Source: Vreelandella arcis (GTDB lineage Bacteria; Pseudomonadota; Gammaproteobacteria; Pseudomonadales; Halomonadaceae). Taken from it: a DNA stretch of 64,000 nucleotides. The stretch spans positions 204,944-268,943 of the forward strand of contig NZ_FNII01000006.1 of the NCBI RefSeq assembly GCF_900103865.1, written 5' to 3'. Position 1 is the first letter of the stretch. Each line of letters starts with the position of its first letter. The translations under genes were made by a program, and so were the position numbers. Under the pieces are notes generated by a model. The model made no database searches. It was not told the origin of the DNA and saw only the letters and a program-made list of their open reading frames with translations. Positions 56,320 to 64,000 of the stretch are shown here, piece after piece.

Positions 56320-58814
56320 ACAATCAAATAGAGACAGCGTTGTCTCGCTTGTTCGAAAAGCATCGAATCATATTCTGGTACGACACCAAGCGCGAACTGC
56401 GCAGCGATTTTGAGAGGGTGTCGCTTCCGGACGTCGAGAAGCTAGAAGTTGCCAACAATGAATACGGGCTGAAATATCGTATTCTGCGCGAAGCGCCGGA
56501 GCAAAAGTTTCTCCTGTATCAAGAAGGTCCCCAGCCAGCAGACCTGGATAACTGGTTACTGGATGTGCAGCTAACCCATGGAGAGTTCAGTACCGACCAG
56601 GTGGCCATCTGGTTATCTGAGCTGGAGCTGGGCTTGGAATTTGCTGAGCTTGCACAGACGCATGCTGAATTCTTTCGGGCCGCGAAGCGCAGGGATATCT
56701 TGAAGAAATGGCTGCAGCCCGATGATACCGTTGGCCAGTTACGGCTAAAGATGCTGGCCGTGTGTGCCAGCAGTGAACCACGTATGGACGCGGTTGTAGA
56801 GACCTTGCTTCAGCAGCTGGCCGATGGCAGGAATGAGGGCATGCGTCTAATTGAGCGCTGCGAGCTGGATACCTTTCTCTGGGAGCAGCTCACTCGCTTT
56901 TATGGCTATGAATCCATTGATCCGAGCCTGCGGGATTTCGTCATTGCGCTATTCAAGTCCTGCTATGCCATGAGCACTGATGGCGAGGTTAAAATGACCG
57001 GCGATGCCCTGGTGTTTCTTAAGCGCTGGAAAGACAGCCGGCAGTTCGAAGCAGGTTTTGAGACTTTATCCGCCGAGTGTGCCGATGTACTTGGCATTGA
57101 AAAGGATCTAGAAAAGCGAGATTTCCGCGATTTGATCGAGTTGGATTATTTTCGGCTGATCGACCAGAAAATTATCAGTGACCTGGTACGTGCCGTAGTG
57201 GGTCGCACTGTCACCAGTGGCGATGTGGCCCTCTGGGTCCGTCAACGGCGTCAGGGGCATTGGTACGGTGAGTTTCGGCACCTTTATGAAGCTGTAGAAT
57301 TCGCTGCACGCTTTATCCAGATGCTAGGCGAGGCCAGGCTAACCATGGAGAGTCTTGCCGATGGCGTGCAGCGTTACAGCCGAGTTTGGTTTCAGCTGGA
57401 TCAGCTCTATCGCAAGTTTACCTACCATGTGCGCTTGTCCGGTCAGCCATCACTGATGGGCGAACTTAGTGAGCAGGTCGAAAATATGTACTCCAACAAT
57501 TACTTGATGAAGCTTGGGGATGCATTTCAGAGTCACGTCGATACAAGCGCCAACTGGGAAGCTTACCCTGTTCGCCAACAGAGTGACTTCTTCGAACACT
57601 GGGTGCGTCCGTTCCTGCTCAAGGACAAACGCGTATGCGTGGTTATCTCCGACGCCATGCGTTATGAGATTGGGGACGAGTTGCTGAGCCTTATCCGTCA
57701 GGAGGATCGCTACAGCGCAGATCTTGAGCCTGCGCTCTCCATGCTGCCCAGTTATACCCAGCTTGGTATGGCTGCGCTGATGCCCAACAAAACCCTATCG
57801 ATTGCGGATAACGATACTGGTACGGTGCTAATTGACGGTCGGAGTTCCCAAGGTACCGCCAACCGGACAAAGATCTTGCAGACCGCACAGGAGGGACGAG
57901 GTCAAGCCATCAGGGCTGATGAGTTTATGCAGCTCAACCGTGACGATAGCCGAGATGTGCTAAAAGGCAACGATGTGCTGTACATCTATCACAATCGAAT
58001 TGATCACACCGGCGATAAAATGCATTCAGAGGGTCAGGCTTTTGAGGCGGCGGAACAGACTCTGGATGACCTGGTTCGCCTGATCAAGAAGCTGACGGCT
58101 GCCAATGCCAATAATTTGCTGATCACTGCCGATCACGGTTTTATCTATCAGAACCGCGAAATCGATGAGAGTGACTTTCTCAGTGTCCCGGCGGACGGAG
58201 AAAGTGTTCTCTATCGGGATCGACGCTTCGTTCTGGGGAAGGGGCTAACAACATCCCCAGCGTTTCACCACTTCTCGTCCGAACAGCTTGGACTAGACGG
58301 GGATATGGAAGTGCAGATCCCCAAGTCGATCAACCGACTACGCTTGAAGGGCTCTGGCAGTCGTTTTGTTCATGGCGGTGCCTCCTTGCAGGAAGTGGTC
58401 ATACCCGTGTTGAGGGTAAATAAGAAACGCCAGAGCGATGTTAGCGCCGTTGAGGTGGATATCCTACGTGGGACCAACTCAGTGATCACCTCCGGGCAAC
58501 TCGCGGTCACTCTTTATCAGTCAGAGCCGGTGACGGAAAAGATCCAGCCGCGCTTGTTACGTGCGGGCATCTACACCCAGGCAGGTGAGCTGATCTCGGA
58601 TAGCCATGAGCTGGTGTTTGATCTGACCTCGGAGAATCCTCGTGAACGGGAGCTGCAGGTGCGTTTTGTTCTCACCCGTAAGGCGGATGAGGCCAATGGT
58701 CAGGAAGTCTCCCTAAGGGTTGAGGAACAGCATGCTGGGACGTCTCATTTCAAGGAGTATAAGTCGCTCAGATATACGATGCGGCGATCCTTTACCAGCG
58801 ATTTTGATTTTTGA
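56316..58814 (+). CDS. pglZ: BREX alkaline-phosphatase-fold protein PglZ
   Basis: 832 aa. The N-terminal half is helical (about 1-430); the PglZ domain follows with the metal site VVISDAMRYEIGDELL (D446) and ITADHGF (D606-H607), between them YIYHNRIDHTGDKMHSEGQ. A beta-rich C-terminal domain closes the protein. PglZ is required in all BREX types and links the methyltransferase to the other subunits. It is coupled to the upstream nuclease gene by a 4-bp overlap and lies 12 bp before brxL. Confidence 0.95.
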   Translation: MNNQIETALSRLFEKHRIIFWYDTKRELRSDFERVSLPDVEKLEVANNEYGLKYRILREAPEQKFLLYQEGPQPADLDNWLLDVQLTHGEFSTDQVAIWLSELELGLEFAELAQTHAEFFRAAKRRDILKKWLQPDDTVGQLRLKMLAVCASSEPRMDAVVETLLQQLADGRNEGMRLIERCELDTFLWEQLTRFYGYESIDPSLRDFVIALFKSCYAMSTDGEVKMTGDALVFLKRWKDSRQFEAGFETLSAECADVLGIEKDLEKRDFRDLIELDYFRLIDQKIISDLVRAVVGRTVTSGDVALWVRQRRQGHWYGEFRHLYEAVEFAARFIQMLGEARLTMESLADGVQRYSRVWFQLDQLYRKFTYHVRLSGQPSLMGELSEQVENMYSNNYLMKLGDAFQSHVDTSANWEAYPVRQQSDFFEHWVRPFLLKDKRVCVVISDAMRYEIGDELLSLIRQEDRYSADLEPALSMLPSYTQLGMAALMPNKTLSIADNDTGTVLIDGRSSQGTANRTKILQTAQEGRGQAIRADEFMQLNRDDSRDVLKGNDVLYIYHNRIDHTGDKMHSEGQAFEAAEQTLDDLVRLIKKLTAANANNLLITADHGFIYQNREIDESDFLSVPADGESVLYRDRRFVLGKGLTTSPAFHHFSSEQLGLDGDMEVQIPKSINRLRLKGSGSRFVHGGASLQEVVIPVLRVNKKRQSDVSAVEVDILRGTNSVITSGQLAVTLYQSEPVTEKIQPRLLRAGIYTQAGELISDSHELVFDLTSENPRERELQVRFVLTRKADEANGQEVSLRVEEQHAGTSHFKEYKSLRYTMRRSFTSDFDF

Positions 58815-58826
58815 GGACGGTAGCCA

Positions 58827-60884
58827 ATGAACACGCTTGACCAAAAGATCAACGAACACTTTCCGGGCTTGGTGGTTCGCAAAGATCTGGTGAAGACTGT
58901 CAAGGGCAACGCCATTGTACCGTCCTATGTTCTGGAGTATTTACTAGGACAATATTGCGCGACCAGTGACGAGGCCACTATCCAGACCGGTATTGAGACG
59001 GTGAAGGAAATACTGGCCAAGCACTATGTTCATCGTAACGAGGCCGGGTTGGTACGCTCTAATATCAAGGAGAAAGGGCGTTACAAGGTTATCGACAAGA
59101 TTAGTGTCGCACTGAACGAGAAGACTGACGCTTACGAGGCTCAGTTTTCCAACCTGGGCATCAAAAAAGTATTGGTGGATTCCGGTACAGTAAAAGCCCA
59201 CCCAAAATTGCTAGTAAGCGGCGTGTGGTGTATCTCAGATATCGAATACGAGTTTACTGAAGACAAGAATGCTAGCCCGTGGATCCTGACCACACTCAAG
59301 CCAATTCAGCTGTCTCACTTTGATTATGACGCCTATGTGGAAGCCCGCCAGAAGTTCAGTACTGACGAGTGGATAGATTTGCTGATCCAGAGCATTGGTT
59401 TTAACCCAGAGATGTTTGGCAAACGCAGCAAGCTACTCCAGCTCCTGCGGCTTATTCCTTTCTGCGAGCGAAACTATAATCTGATCGAGCTAGGCCCAAA
59501 GGGCACAGGTAAGTCACATGTTTACTCTGAGTTTTCTCCTCACGGCATTTTAGTGTCTGGAGGCGAGGTGTCTGTTCCTAAGTTATTTGTGAACAACTCC
59601 AGTGGCAAAATTGGACTGGTAGGCTATTGGGACTGTGTGGCTTTCGACGAATTCGCCGGCAAGAAGAAGCGTGTCGACAAGGCCCTCGTTGACATTATGA
59701 AGAACTACATGGCCAACAAGTCGTTCTCGCGCGGCGTCGAGACTCTGGGAGCTGAGGCTTCCATGGTGTTCGTTGGTAACACCAGGCATACAGTCCCTTA
59801 TATGCTGAAACATTCCGATTTGTTCGATGAGTTGCCAGATAAGTTCTACGATTCCGCTTTTCTCGATCGGCTCCATTTTTACATACCGGGATGGGAAGTC
59901 GACATAATCAGGGGCGAGATGTTCTCTGATGGCTACGGCTTTGTGGTGGATTATCTCGCCGAAGTCCTGCGCTCCATGCGGAACTACGACTACTCAGATC
60001 AGTATCGCGAGCATTTTTCGTTATCTTCGGATATTTCGACCCGTGACCGAGACGGTATCAACAAAACATTTTCGGGGCTCATGAAGATCCTGTTTCCCCA
60101 AGGTGGTGCTAGCAAAGGTGATATTGAGAAGTTGCTGCGATTCGCTATAGAAGGGCGCAAGAGGGTGAAAGACCAGTTGATGAGAATCGACACAACCTAT
60201 GGGGAAGTGCGCTTTGCCTATCTGGATACCGATGGCAATGAATCACTGGTTACTACTCTAGAGGAAGAGGAATATCCTGGCTGTTATTACAAGACAGTGG
60301 CTGATGCAGATATCGAGAATGGGAGGGCTGAGTCTCATTCTGTAGAGGAGCCACTAGATAGTACAGTTAACGTGCCTGAACCCGAAAAGCAGGGACTGCA
60401 GGAAAAACACTTAACCTTCCAGGAGAACCAGAAAGGAGTCTCATTCGATACGCTGTTTGGGCCTTACCTGAAGGATACCAAACGTATCACAGTTACCGAT
60501 CCATACATTCGTCTCTTCTACCAAATTCGTAACCTCATGGAATTTTTTGAGACCATCGTCAAGAACAAGGCCCAAGAAGATGAAGTTGTGGTTCACCTAG
60601 TTACTGCCAGAGATGAATTTAAGGGCGAATTGCAAGACGAGAGCTTTGAAAAAATCCAGGTATCGGCACGTCTAGTGGGTATCGACTTCACTTGGGAGTT
60701 TGACGAGACCGGCACTATTCACGCGCGCCATATCGTAACGGACAATGGCTGGAAGATATTACTAGACAGAGGACTAGACATTTTTCAGCACTACGAGATG
60801 AATGATGCCTTTTCATTTACCAATCGCCTCCAGCAGTTTCGTTCGAGCAAAGCCTTCGAGGTAACTTTTATCAAACAGGCATAA
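58827..60884 (+). CDS. brxL: BREX Lon-like AAA+ protein BrxL
   Basis: 685 aa. An AAA+ core with Walker A GPKGTGKSH (K229) and the WDCVAFDEFAGKKKRVDKAL segment (Walker B, about 267-286) follows an N-terminal DNA-interacting region. The YPGCYYKTVADADIENG stretch and a linker lead to a C-terminal region usually called Lon-like, but the fold has been reported as a DNA-binding/MCM-like ring. BrxL is diagnostic for type I BREX. It is the last gene of the operon; no terminator with a T run follows. Confidence 0.95.
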   Translation: MNTLDQKINEHFPGLVVRKDLVKTVKGNAIVPSYVLEYLLGQYCATSDEATIQTGIETVKEILAKHYVHRNEAGLVRSNIKEKGRYKVIDKISVALNEKTDAYEAQFSNLGIKKVLVDSGTVKAHPKLLVSGVWCISDIEYEFTEDKNASPWILTTLKPIQLSHFDYDAYVEARQKFSTDEWIDLLIQSIGFNPEMFGKRSKLLQLLRLIPFCERNYNLIELGPKGTGKSHVYSEFSPHGILVSGGEVSVPKLFVNNSSGKIGLVGYWDCVAFDEFAGKKKRVDKALVDIMKNYMANKSFSRGVETLGAEASMVFVGNTRHTVPYMLKHSDLFDELPDKFYDSAFLDRLHFYIPGWEVDIIRGEMFSDGYGFVVDYLAEVLRSMRNYDYSDQYREHFSLSSDISTRDRDGINKTFSGLMKILFPQGGASKGDIEKLLRFAIEGRKRVKDQLMRIDTTYGEVRFAYLDTDGNESLVTTLEEEEYPGCYYKTVADADIENGRAESHSVEEPLDSTVNVPEPEKQGLQEKHLTFQENQKGVSFDTLFGPYLKDTKRITVTDPYIRLFYQIRNLMEFFETIVKNKAQEDEVVVHLVTARDEFKGELQDESFEKIQVSARLVGIDFTWEFDETGTIHARHIVTDNGWKILLDRGLDIFQHYEMNDAFSFTNRLQQFRSSKAFEVTFIKQA

Positions 60885-61244
60885 AAGTATTGGGGAGCGA
60901 AAGGGCAGGGAAGATCCCTAATAGCAGTCACTCCTGAAATTAGATTACAGTGATTTATAAATTTTTCTATTTGGAACTCAATTCCTCAAAAAGATGCCAA
61001 TAGTGGGGTTGCATCAAAAAAGTCCTAAGATATATTGTTTTTTTATATGAATGATAGCAATGGCCCAGCTGGCGGTGGCTAATAACACCAGCAGCACATC
61101 ACGGTGAAGAAAGTTGTTTTGCCTCCATGCCGGGGATGTGCACCGAGTGGATCGTGTAATATGCAGAAAGTGCTATCATAGTCAGAAGACGTTAAGGTTT
61201 TTTCCGCTTTTATTTATGACTTTAATTTAACAAGAGAATTTTTG
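60885..61244. other. 360-bp gap after brxL
   Basis: No gene is seen. The base composition shifts from mixed to AT-rich along it. A 9-bp perfect hairpin GAGAATTTT-TGTT-AAAATTCTC (61234-61255) overlaps the stop codon of the leftward gene and may terminate it. I see no direct repeat to the tRNA-Arg 3' end. Confidence 0.6.
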
Positions 61245-61439
61245 TTAAAATTCTCCGAAAACATCAAATGTCAAAAAAATTTCATTTTCAAAATTATTCC
61301 CTGAAATGTCAGATGAACCATACAAGTTACCCTCAATATCTATGATGCCATCAATTAACATTGGTAATCCATTTGCTGGATTTATATTAGGATGATCACA
61401 AGTATCAATATCACTAGTATTTAATGAATAGTTTTTCAT
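61245..61439 (-). CDS. Small protein with INPANGLPM motif
   Basis: 64 aa from the ATG at 61439 (AGAGGAG upstream); a longer frame from 61484 lacks a ribosome site. It carries DHPNINPANGLPMLIDGIID and then IEGNLYGSSDISGN. The NPA(N/T)GLPM...G(N)xYG pattern recurs in small uncharacterised proteins of mobile elements that I have seen; no function is known to me. Acidic, with no TM helix. Forms a two-gene unit with the upstream 65-aa gene. Confidence 0.6.
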   Translation of the reverse strand: MKNYSLNTSDIDTCDHPNINPANGLPMLIDGIIDIEGNLYGSSDISGNNFENEIFLTFDVFGEF

Positions 61440-61455
61440 TACGAGCTCCTCTTTT

Positions 61456-61653
61456 TCAGAACCATTTGTTTTCTTCAAGCCCATTATTTGTTGAATTTAT
61501 TTTATCATCACTGGTTATGCTCATATGTGTCTGCATATTCAAAAATCTTCCCGCATTCCTGCTTAAAGAAAAAGATACTTCAATCTCATAAAAACTCTCA
61601 AGCTCTTCTATCGACTCAACTACTGACACCATTATGTCTTTTACAGATTTCAT
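61456..61653 (-). CDS. Hypothetical small protein, 65 aa
   Basis: AAGAGGGG precedes the ATG at 61653. MKSVKDIMVSVVESIEELES begins a helical, Glu-rich stretch; LSRNAGRFLNMQTHMSITSD follows. No domain recognised. The next gene starts 16 bp downstream, so the two are probably one operon. AT-rich codon use unlike the BREX genes. Confidence 0.5.
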   Translation of the reverse strand: MKSVKDIMVSVVESIEELESFYEIEVSFSLSRNAGRFLNMQTHMSITSDDKINSTNNGLEENKWF

Positions 61654-61821
61654 GACAATCCCCTCTTTAATTTATGAAACAGTGATCCAGGCCAGCGAAT
61701 ACGTTGAATTTCTGACTGAAACCCCCGTATAAAGTGGTTGAAACACTCTCCCGTCTAATTCTAAGCTAAGGTCTCGACGCTGCAAGGGGCAAGTAACAAA
61801 TCTATCTTTGTACGTAGCCCT

Positions 61822-61860
61822 CCCCCCTGCGTGACAGGCATAGCCTGTCACGCAGGGGGG
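61822..61860. repeat. Perfect 18-bp inverted repeat (giant hairpin)
   Basis: CCCCCCTGCGTGACAGGC at 61822-61839 and its exact complement at 61843-61860, separated only by ATA. It is GC-rich in an AT-rich surrounding and lies between two leftward genes. No T run follows on either side, so it is not a classical terminator. Confidence 0.9.
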
Positions 61861-61910
61861 TAGGAGGCGCTAAATTATTAGCTTTTCATGACCCATGAAT
61901 TAAGAAAAGC

Positions 61911-62645
61911 TTACAGTCCGAGTGATCGACGAAATTCATGCCGATCAAATTTCCCATGTGTTTTTTCCCGTTCAGAATGATATTTTTCTAGATGATCAAT
62001 TTCGTATGTTTCATCTATCGATCCATGATCTTTATAAATTTGAACTTTCCTGTTAGTAATGTCCTTAATGGATCTGATTGATTCCATCAAAGATGACATT
62101 TTTGAATTAATTTTCCTGATTTTACTAAACTTATCTTCAGCAATCATAATTGCCTTTTTTTCTGTCTTTGTGCACTTTAAGAAAGAGCTAGCTGGAATCT
62201 TAAATTCCTTCAGATCGCCCTTGTTAACCGCATCACTATAGTTGCTCTCGCCGTTATATTTTTTCCATCGAATTATAACGGCAGTCTTCCCCTTTTCAAC
62301 TGTGCAGAAATGTTTCCAATACTTGAAGTGTGGGTTGTTTTCTTTATCGTAATCTCTTGATTCGTAAAATTCTTCTACAATTAAGTCAGCATAAACATAA
62401 AGCAAATCTACCAGCGAAGCAGTCTGGTCAGACGTAATATCACAAATAATATTAGCGCGATGGTTGAAATAAAAAAGTGCCTTTTGAAAATCATTCATAT
62501 TTACAGGCATAGAAGGTTCAAGGTTAGTAAATGACTCATGAAAATCTTGATCTGAAAAATACTCAGAAAGACTTTTTTCAAAAGCTATATCCAAGTAGAT
62601 AGCTTTCTCCAACTCATCGATATCATCAATTTCATTAATATCCAT
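61911..62645 (-). CDS. Hypothetical protein, 244 aa, AT-rich
   Basis: AAAGGAG precedes the ATG at 62645. The N-terminus is acidic (MDINEIDDIDELEKAIYLDI); a helical middle contains HFKYWKHFCTVEKGKTAVII and RWKKYNGES; the C-terminal half is Lys-rich, ending HGKFDRHEFRRSLGL. No TM helix or signal peptide. No family recognised; the aromatic/Trp pattern vaguely recalls small conjugation accessory proteins, but I cannot support that. Divergent from the next gene across a 152-bp AT-rich control region. Confidence 0.6.
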   Translation of the reverse strand: MDINEIDDIDELEKAIYLDIAFEKSLSEYFSDQDFHESFTNLEPSMPVNMNDFQKALFYFNHRANIICDITSDQTASLVDLLYVYADLIVEEFYESRDYDKENNPHFKYWKHFCTVEKGKTAVIIRWKKYNGESNYSDAVNKGDLKEFKIPASSFLKCTKTEKKAIMIAEDKFSKIRKINSKMSSLMESIRSIKDITNRKVQIYKDHGSIDETYEIDHLEKYHSEREKTHGKFDRHEFRRSLGL

Positions 62646-62797
62646 AGTGATTTCTCCTTTGATACTTAAAATTAATTTTTATAATAACCAAGCATAGCTT
62701 ACAAAAAAGTGCTGAAATTAAGAAAAAAATGCGTTTAGGCAAGCTGTATTTTTACAAAAATAATTTATAATCAAAATTCACTGAAGGGGTAGGGAAT

Positions 62798-63133
62798 ATG
62801 AAAGAAACATCAAATGATTACGAAGAATTTTATTCTGGAAATAACTACAACGTTTGCTGCTTCATTACTGAGTTAGCAAGATACTTGTCTTATGAGTTGG
62901 ATGGTGAAGATGAAATGAAGCATTGTATTTTAAAAATGAGTTTTAAAGTTGCCGAAGATCTTGTTAAATCAGCTGAGGTATCTAAATACATAAAAAAATT
63001 TGAAATTTATCTTATGGCTCTTAATATTGTGTTTAATGATAAAACCCTGGGTTCAGCTGAAGCTATGTTGATATATCACTTATGCCTAGCCACAACTGAA
63101 ATATACAAAAAAAATACGAGAAATTTTCAATGA
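62798..63133 (+). CDS. Hypothetical protein, 111 aa, AT-rich
   Basis: AAGGGG precedes the ATG at 62798. All-helical composition with Cys-rich start (NVCCFITELARYLSYELDGE) and a C-terminal helix AEAMLIYHLCLATTEIYKK. No domain recognised, no signal peptide. It is alone in its direction before the inverted repeat at 63228. Confidence 0.55.
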   Translation: MKETSNDYEEFYSGNNYNVCCFITELARYLSYELDGEDEMKHCILKMSFKVAEDLVKSAEVSKYIKKFEIYLMALNIVFNDKTLGSAEAMLIYHLCLATTEIYKKNTRNFQ

Positions 63134-63227
63134 ATAATATCCAGGCTTATTGATGAGGTAGGCTTAAAAAATAATGGATGCGAATCTTCTGGATAATAAA
63201 GGTGCCAAAGAAAACACGAACTGATTG

Positions 63228-63298
63228 CTTTGCCGCAAATTCTGAGTGCAGCACCTGACCAAACCGGTAAGGTGCTGCACTCAGAATTTGCGGCAAAG
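63228..63298. repeat. Perfect 29-bp inverted repeat with 13-nt spacer
   Basis: The left arm 63228-63256 begins CTTTGCCGCAAATTCTGAG and ends TGCAGCACCT; the right arm 63270-63298 is its exact complement. Pairing extends three more base pairs past one mismatch. The inner end GCAGCACCTG also occurs at 63688-63697, beside the IS30 transposase stop, in a similar context (CAAA....TxAG). It could be two IS ends facing each other, or a palindromic IS30 target. Confidence 0.9.
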
Positions 63299-63674
63299 GG
63301 TTTTATGAATGATTTTACACTTTATGACCGTTTTATCACCTACCTTGCTGGTTATGATCGGGGACGTTAGCTTCAGGTTTTTATGTTCTTTTTATGAAAA
63401 ATAATTCTTAGTTATTTAAGTTGCGCTGCTGGTTATGTGTTAAAGAAATGAATAGTAAGCGCCAATGCATATTGGTTTTTTACTCTGGTTAGTCTTTATT
63501 CGCTCATAGTTTGTGCAGAGTTACTTCTAAGCACCGACCACTCTGATAGAGTGGCGGCTGATTGTATGTGATTTTGAGGCCCACGCTAAAAGACGCTTTT
63601 CGTTAAGACTATCATATCATGTAATTTTGAAGTGATTTCGGAACCTTATTTTAGTACGTTTTTAAATCCTGAAT
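63299..63674. other. 376-bp gap before the IS30 element
   Basis: No convincing gene. A 21-codon frame (63305-63370, MNDFTLYDRF...) begins right after the inverted repeat without a ribosome site. The outer end of the IS30-family element must lie at about 63640-63675, but I cannot place its terminal repeat exactly. Confidence 0.5.
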
Positions 63675-64000
63675 TCAAACATTAAGCGCAGCACCTGCGG
63701 TTTTTAGCGCCCCTGAATACTCTCCCAGGAACACTTGTGCCGGTGTCCGATACCCCAAGCGTTTTCTGGGGCGATTGTTCAGCTTGGCAACGACTCTCCT
63801 CAGTGCTGAGTCGCTCACCTTTCGGAAGTCCGTTCCTTTCGGGAAATACTGGCGAATCAGGCCGTTGGTATTTTCATTGGTACCACGCTGGCATGAGCGG
63901 TACGGGTCACAAAAATAGGTCTTGGCCGAGACGGCCTTGGCAACCTGTCGGTGCTCAGCGAATTCCGAACCGTTATCCAAGGTGATGGTCTGCACTGCGC
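63675..64000 (-). mobile_element. IS30-family transposase, C-terminal part (continues past window end)
   Basis: About 108 visible C-terminal residues of a DDE transposase. The second catalytic Asp lies in TLDNGSEFAEH and the Glu in RGTNENTNGLIRQYFPKGTD, followed by LNNRPRKRLGYRTPAQVF, all diagnostic of IS30. The N-terminal HTH and first Asp lie outside. The frame is intact in the visible part, so the element may be functional. Confidence 0.92.

Larger units (their letters stand above)
40820..60884 (+). other. Type I BREX defence locus with two embedded modules
   Basis: Ten same-strand genes plus one pseudogene: HTH, brxA, brxB, brxC, (decayed AlbA-type gene), RecQ-PRTase, DprA-like, pglX, DUF262-HNH, pglZ, brxL. 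The core order brxA-B-C-pglX-pglZ-brxL is canonical type I BREX, which methylates host DNA at a non-palindromic site and blocks phage DNA replication. Junctions are tight (4-bp overlaps or under 31 bp), except for the pseudogene/regulatory gap at 45850-47421. The position of DUF262-HNH matches brxU in the plasmid-borne Escherichia fergusonii locus. Confidence 0.93.

Noticed and set aside
61822..61860. Hairpin as an ordinary rho-independent terminator
   Set aside because: No T run follows the stem on either strand.

Overview
The window reads as chromosome of a halophilic gammaproteobacterium of the Halomonas/Vreelandella type. The gene neighbourhoods (nudE-yrfG-hslR-hslO-pckA; HAD phosphatase/rppH/ptsP/TSUP/lgt/thyA/folA), the acidic porin, and the Pseudomonas-like REP sequences all fit. 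This assignment is inferred from content and order; no marker gene was compared.

Positions 1-36150 are ordinary core genome: a cut Gfo/Idh/MocA oxidoreductase, nudE, yrfG, hslR, hslO, pckA, a Tat-exported MsrB, tex, gshA-dsbB, rsd, a four-unit REP/BIME array, an RND efflux pair, mdh, a HAD phosphatase, rppH, ptsP, an NRDE protein, a membrane-anchored receiver protein, a TSUP permease, lgt, thyA-folA, a ProQ/FinO protein, a porin, a secreted two-repeat protein, two convergent c-di-GMP proteins and an AEC carrier.

A tRNA-Arg(CCU) at 36201-36277 marks the border of an accessory island. Just after it lie remnants of IS3 and IS701 elements, a 37-codon membrane ORF, and a TOPRIM primase plus DUF3987 pair of the kind carried by integrative elements. 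No integrase is visible.

The centre of the island (40820-60884) is a type I BREX phage-defence operon: HTH gene, brxA, brxB, brxC, pglX, pglZ, brxL. Two further modules sit inside it on the same strand. Between brxC and pglX is a decayed AlbA/AAA_4-type gene, followed by a RecQ helicase-phosphoribosyltransferase fusion with a DprA-like partner, resembling the PsyrTA/RqlHI toxin-antitoxin (defence) pair. Between pglX and pglZ is a fused DUF262-HNH protein of the GmrSD/BrxU type IV restriction family. Up to three defence activities therefore share one gene string: BREX modification and exclusion, restriction of modified DNA, and a probable abortive or DNA-damage-type helicase module.

From 60885 to the end the DNA becomes conspicuously AT-rich. 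It holds four small unknown genes, two striking perfect inverted repeats (18-bp and 29-bp arms), and the 3' part of an IS30-family transposase that runs off the window. The second inverted repeat resembles that IS end.
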